Part shown: piece after piece, positions 4,715-5,977 of the stretch | How the letters are laid out: the number at the start of each line of letters is the position of its first letter | Position numbering within the stretch: position 1 is the first letter of the stretch | Source of the DNA: Candidatus Eiseniibacteriota bacterium | Lineage (GTDB): Bacteria; Eisenbacteria; RBG-16-71-46 | Direction: 5' to 3' | DNA length: 5,977 bases | Assembly (NCBI GenBank): GCA_005893365.1 | Contig: VBPB01000203.1 | Span: 1 to 5,977 of the forward strand | Made by a program: the position numbers and the translations under genes | The notes under the pieces: model-generated | What the model was told of the DNA's origin: nothing | Seen by the model: the letters and a program-made list of their open reading frames with translations, nothing else | Databases searched by the model: none

Positions 4715-5977
4715 GTGCGCGCGCCTCCTCAGTCCGCCCCGCGCCGGCGCGCGGGGGCTCCGGCCGTCCGCGGGGCTCGTGACGCGTCCCGGATCGCACC
4801 CTGGCTCGCCGCGGCGTGCCGTGCGGCGCCGTTCGCGGCGGCGCTGGCCCTGCTCGTGTCCATCCGTCATTCGCTCCCCGGCGTGGCCGTGGCGGACGAC
4901 TACGCGTTCCTGGACCGCGCCCGGTTCCAGCACCCGCTCGACCCCTTCGACTCGATGGGCGCGGCCTACTACTGGCGTCCGGTCGCGCGCCAGGTCTGGT
5001 TCTCGCTGCTCGCCCCGTGGCTCCTGCGCGCGCCGTGGGCGGCGGCGGCCCTCGCGGCCTTCCTGCTCGCCGCGCTCGCCTTCCTGCTCCACCGCATCGT
5101 CCGCCGCGCGTCCCCAGACCGCCCCTGGCTCGCCCCGCTCGTCGCCGCCGCACCGCTGCTCTCCGAGTCGTCGCGCGCGCTGCTCATCTGGCCGAGCGGC
5201 GCCCAGCACCTCCTGGCCGCGGTGGGTGTCGCCGCGGCGATCCACGAAGCGGCGCGCGGCCGGCGCGCGAGCGCGGCGCTGGCGGCGCTAGTGGCCGTGC
5301 TCTCGCACGAGCTGGCCGTGCTGGCGTTGCCGATCCTGCCGTGGGTGGCGCCGCGCGCGGCCGGCGGTCGTCGCCCGTGGGTGGCGCTCGCCGCCGCGGT
5401 CGCGGGCGTGTGGTTGGCGGGCGAGCTCATCGCCCGGAACCACGGCGTGCGGCTCCCGCCCGCGTCCGCGACCGTGGCGCTCGCCCACGTCCCCACGACG
5501 CTGGCGCAGGTCTTCACGGCGGCGGCCGGCGCCGAGGAGGCGCGACCGTTCGCGTTCCTCCCGATCCTCGCCGCCGCCCTCGCGCTATCGGTGGTGGCGC
5601 TGGTGTGGCTCGCCCGCCGCCGCGGGCGCGATGCCGCGGGCCTCGTGCTCATCGCGGCGCTGGTCGCGGCCCTGCCGCTCGCCGCTCTCGGGCCGGACTG
5701 GGACGCCTGGCGTGCCTTCATCCCGGTCGTGGCCCTGGCCAGTGGCCTCACCCTCGCGCTGGCCCGCGGGGGTCCGGGCTGGGCGGCGGGCTTGGTCGCG
5801 CTGCGGCTGGTGGCGCTCGTGAGCGCCGAGCCCGCGGAGTCCGCGACCCTGGTGAGCCCGAGGACGGCTTCCGAGCTGTCGTTCCGGCGCCTCGCCCGGA
5901 TGCAGCATCTCGTGGACGGGACCCGCCGCGTGATCGCGACCGAGGCCGGGCGCCTGCCCCAGGGGGCGCGCGTCCGC
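4715..5977 (+). CDS. GT-C/TMTC-like membrane glycosyltransferase, partial (3' end outside window)
   Basis: The frame runs from GTG 4715 to the right edge without a stop, giving 421 residues. An in-frame TGA at 4670-4672 leaves GTG 4715 as the only start that keeps the first helix. After an Arg/Pro/Ala-rich cytoplasmic N-terminus comes a first helix (about 30-50), then an extracytoplasmic loop with an acidic pair, VADDYAFLDRARF (59-71), and YYWRPVARQVWFSLL (85-99). Seven or more further helices follow, with IWPSGAQHLLAA (158-169) and ALVAVLSHELAVLALP (191-206). A loop D-D/E motif, an (F/Y)RP stretch, a W-G segment and a SKE-like triplet (here SHE) are features of bacterial GT-C proteins related to protein O-mannosyltransferases and TMTC proteins. 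These use polyprenyl-phosphate sugars at the outer face of the membrane. Donor and acceptor are unknown. The end of the window (about residues 385-421) is more polar and probably opens a soluble C-terminal domain. The family assignment is by motif pattern only. Confidence 0.72.
   Translation, partial: MRAPPQSAPRRRAGAPAVRGARDASRIAPWLAAACRAAPFAAALALLVSIRHSLPGVAVADDYAFLDRARFQHPLDPFDSMGAAYYWRPVARQVWFSLLAPWLLRAPWAAAALAAFLLAALAFLLHRIVRRASPDRPWLAPLVAAAPLLSESSRALLIWPSGAQHLLAAVGVAAAIHEAARGRRASAALAALVAVLSHELAVLALPILPWVAPRAAGGRRPWVALAAAVAGVWLAGELIARNHGVRLPPASATVALAHVPTTLAQVFTAAAGAEEARPFAFLPILAAALALSVVALVWLARRRGRDAAGLVLIAALVAALPLAALGPDWDAWRAFIPVVALASGLTLALARGGPGWAAGLVALRLVALVSAEPAESATLVSPRTASELSFRRLARMQHLVDGTRRVIATEAGRLPQGARVR

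Noticed and set aside
4575..5153. Extension of the 274-residue membrane protein into a 467-residue protein
   Set aside because: The added part is Arg/Gly/Pro-rich, antisense to the GT-C-like gene, and crosses the intergenic region. A good ribosome binding site marks ATG 4574.
4969..5751. 260-residue minus-strand open frame within the GT-C-like gene
   Set aside because: Ala/Arg/Ser-rich shadow without domain pattern. The plus strand in the chosen frame has clear membrane helices and family motifs throughout.
1..5977. CRISPR arrays, insertion sequences, tRNA/rRNA genes, attachment sites
   Set aside because: Reading both strands showed no spaced direct repeats, terminal inverted repeats with a transposase, or recognisable RNA gene sequence. 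Base composition looks uniform.

Overview
The window is very GC-rich (well above two thirds G+C by eye, with strong G/C third-position bias). It looks like an ordinary chromosomal segment of an environmental bacterium. A BatD-BatE tail next to a fused MFS/spermidine-synthase-like protein and a GT-C-type membrane glycosyltransferase fits the former Deltaproteobacteria and allied GC-rich phyla (Myxococcota- or Binatota-like lineages). That placement is an inference from gene content; no phylogenetic marker is present.

Layout: (1) 1-1332, plus strand: the 3' end of a bat (aerotolerance) operon, with the C-terminal part of BatD entering from the left edge and a complete batE translationally coupled to it through a 4-base GTGA overlap. 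(2) 1333-1396: a 64-bp convergent gap with a weak inverted repeat. (3) 1397-4574, minus strand: two genes in one direction. A 274-residue six-helix membrane protein of a family with no assigned function is upstream; 67 bp downstream of it lies a 761-residue protein joining a multi-helix MFS-like membrane half to a spermidine-synthase-like Rossmann domain. (4) 4575-4714: a 140-bp divergent intergenic region with a 12-bp palindrome and candidate promoters in both directions. (5) 4715 to the right edge, plus strand: a polytopic GT-C/TMTC-like glycosyltransferase starting at a GTG with no Shine-Dalgarno, running out of the window with no stop.

BatD and BatE are expected to work together at the cytoplasmic membrane with BatA/BatB, which would be encoded left of the window. 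The two minus-strand genes may be co-transcribed, and both encode membrane proteins of unassigned substrate. No mobile element, CRISPR array, tRNA, rRNA or defence locus was seen. The most interesting items are the acidic/histidine signature buried in the helices of the 274-residue protein and its pairing with the fused synthase. I found no convincing evidence of a wholly new system.
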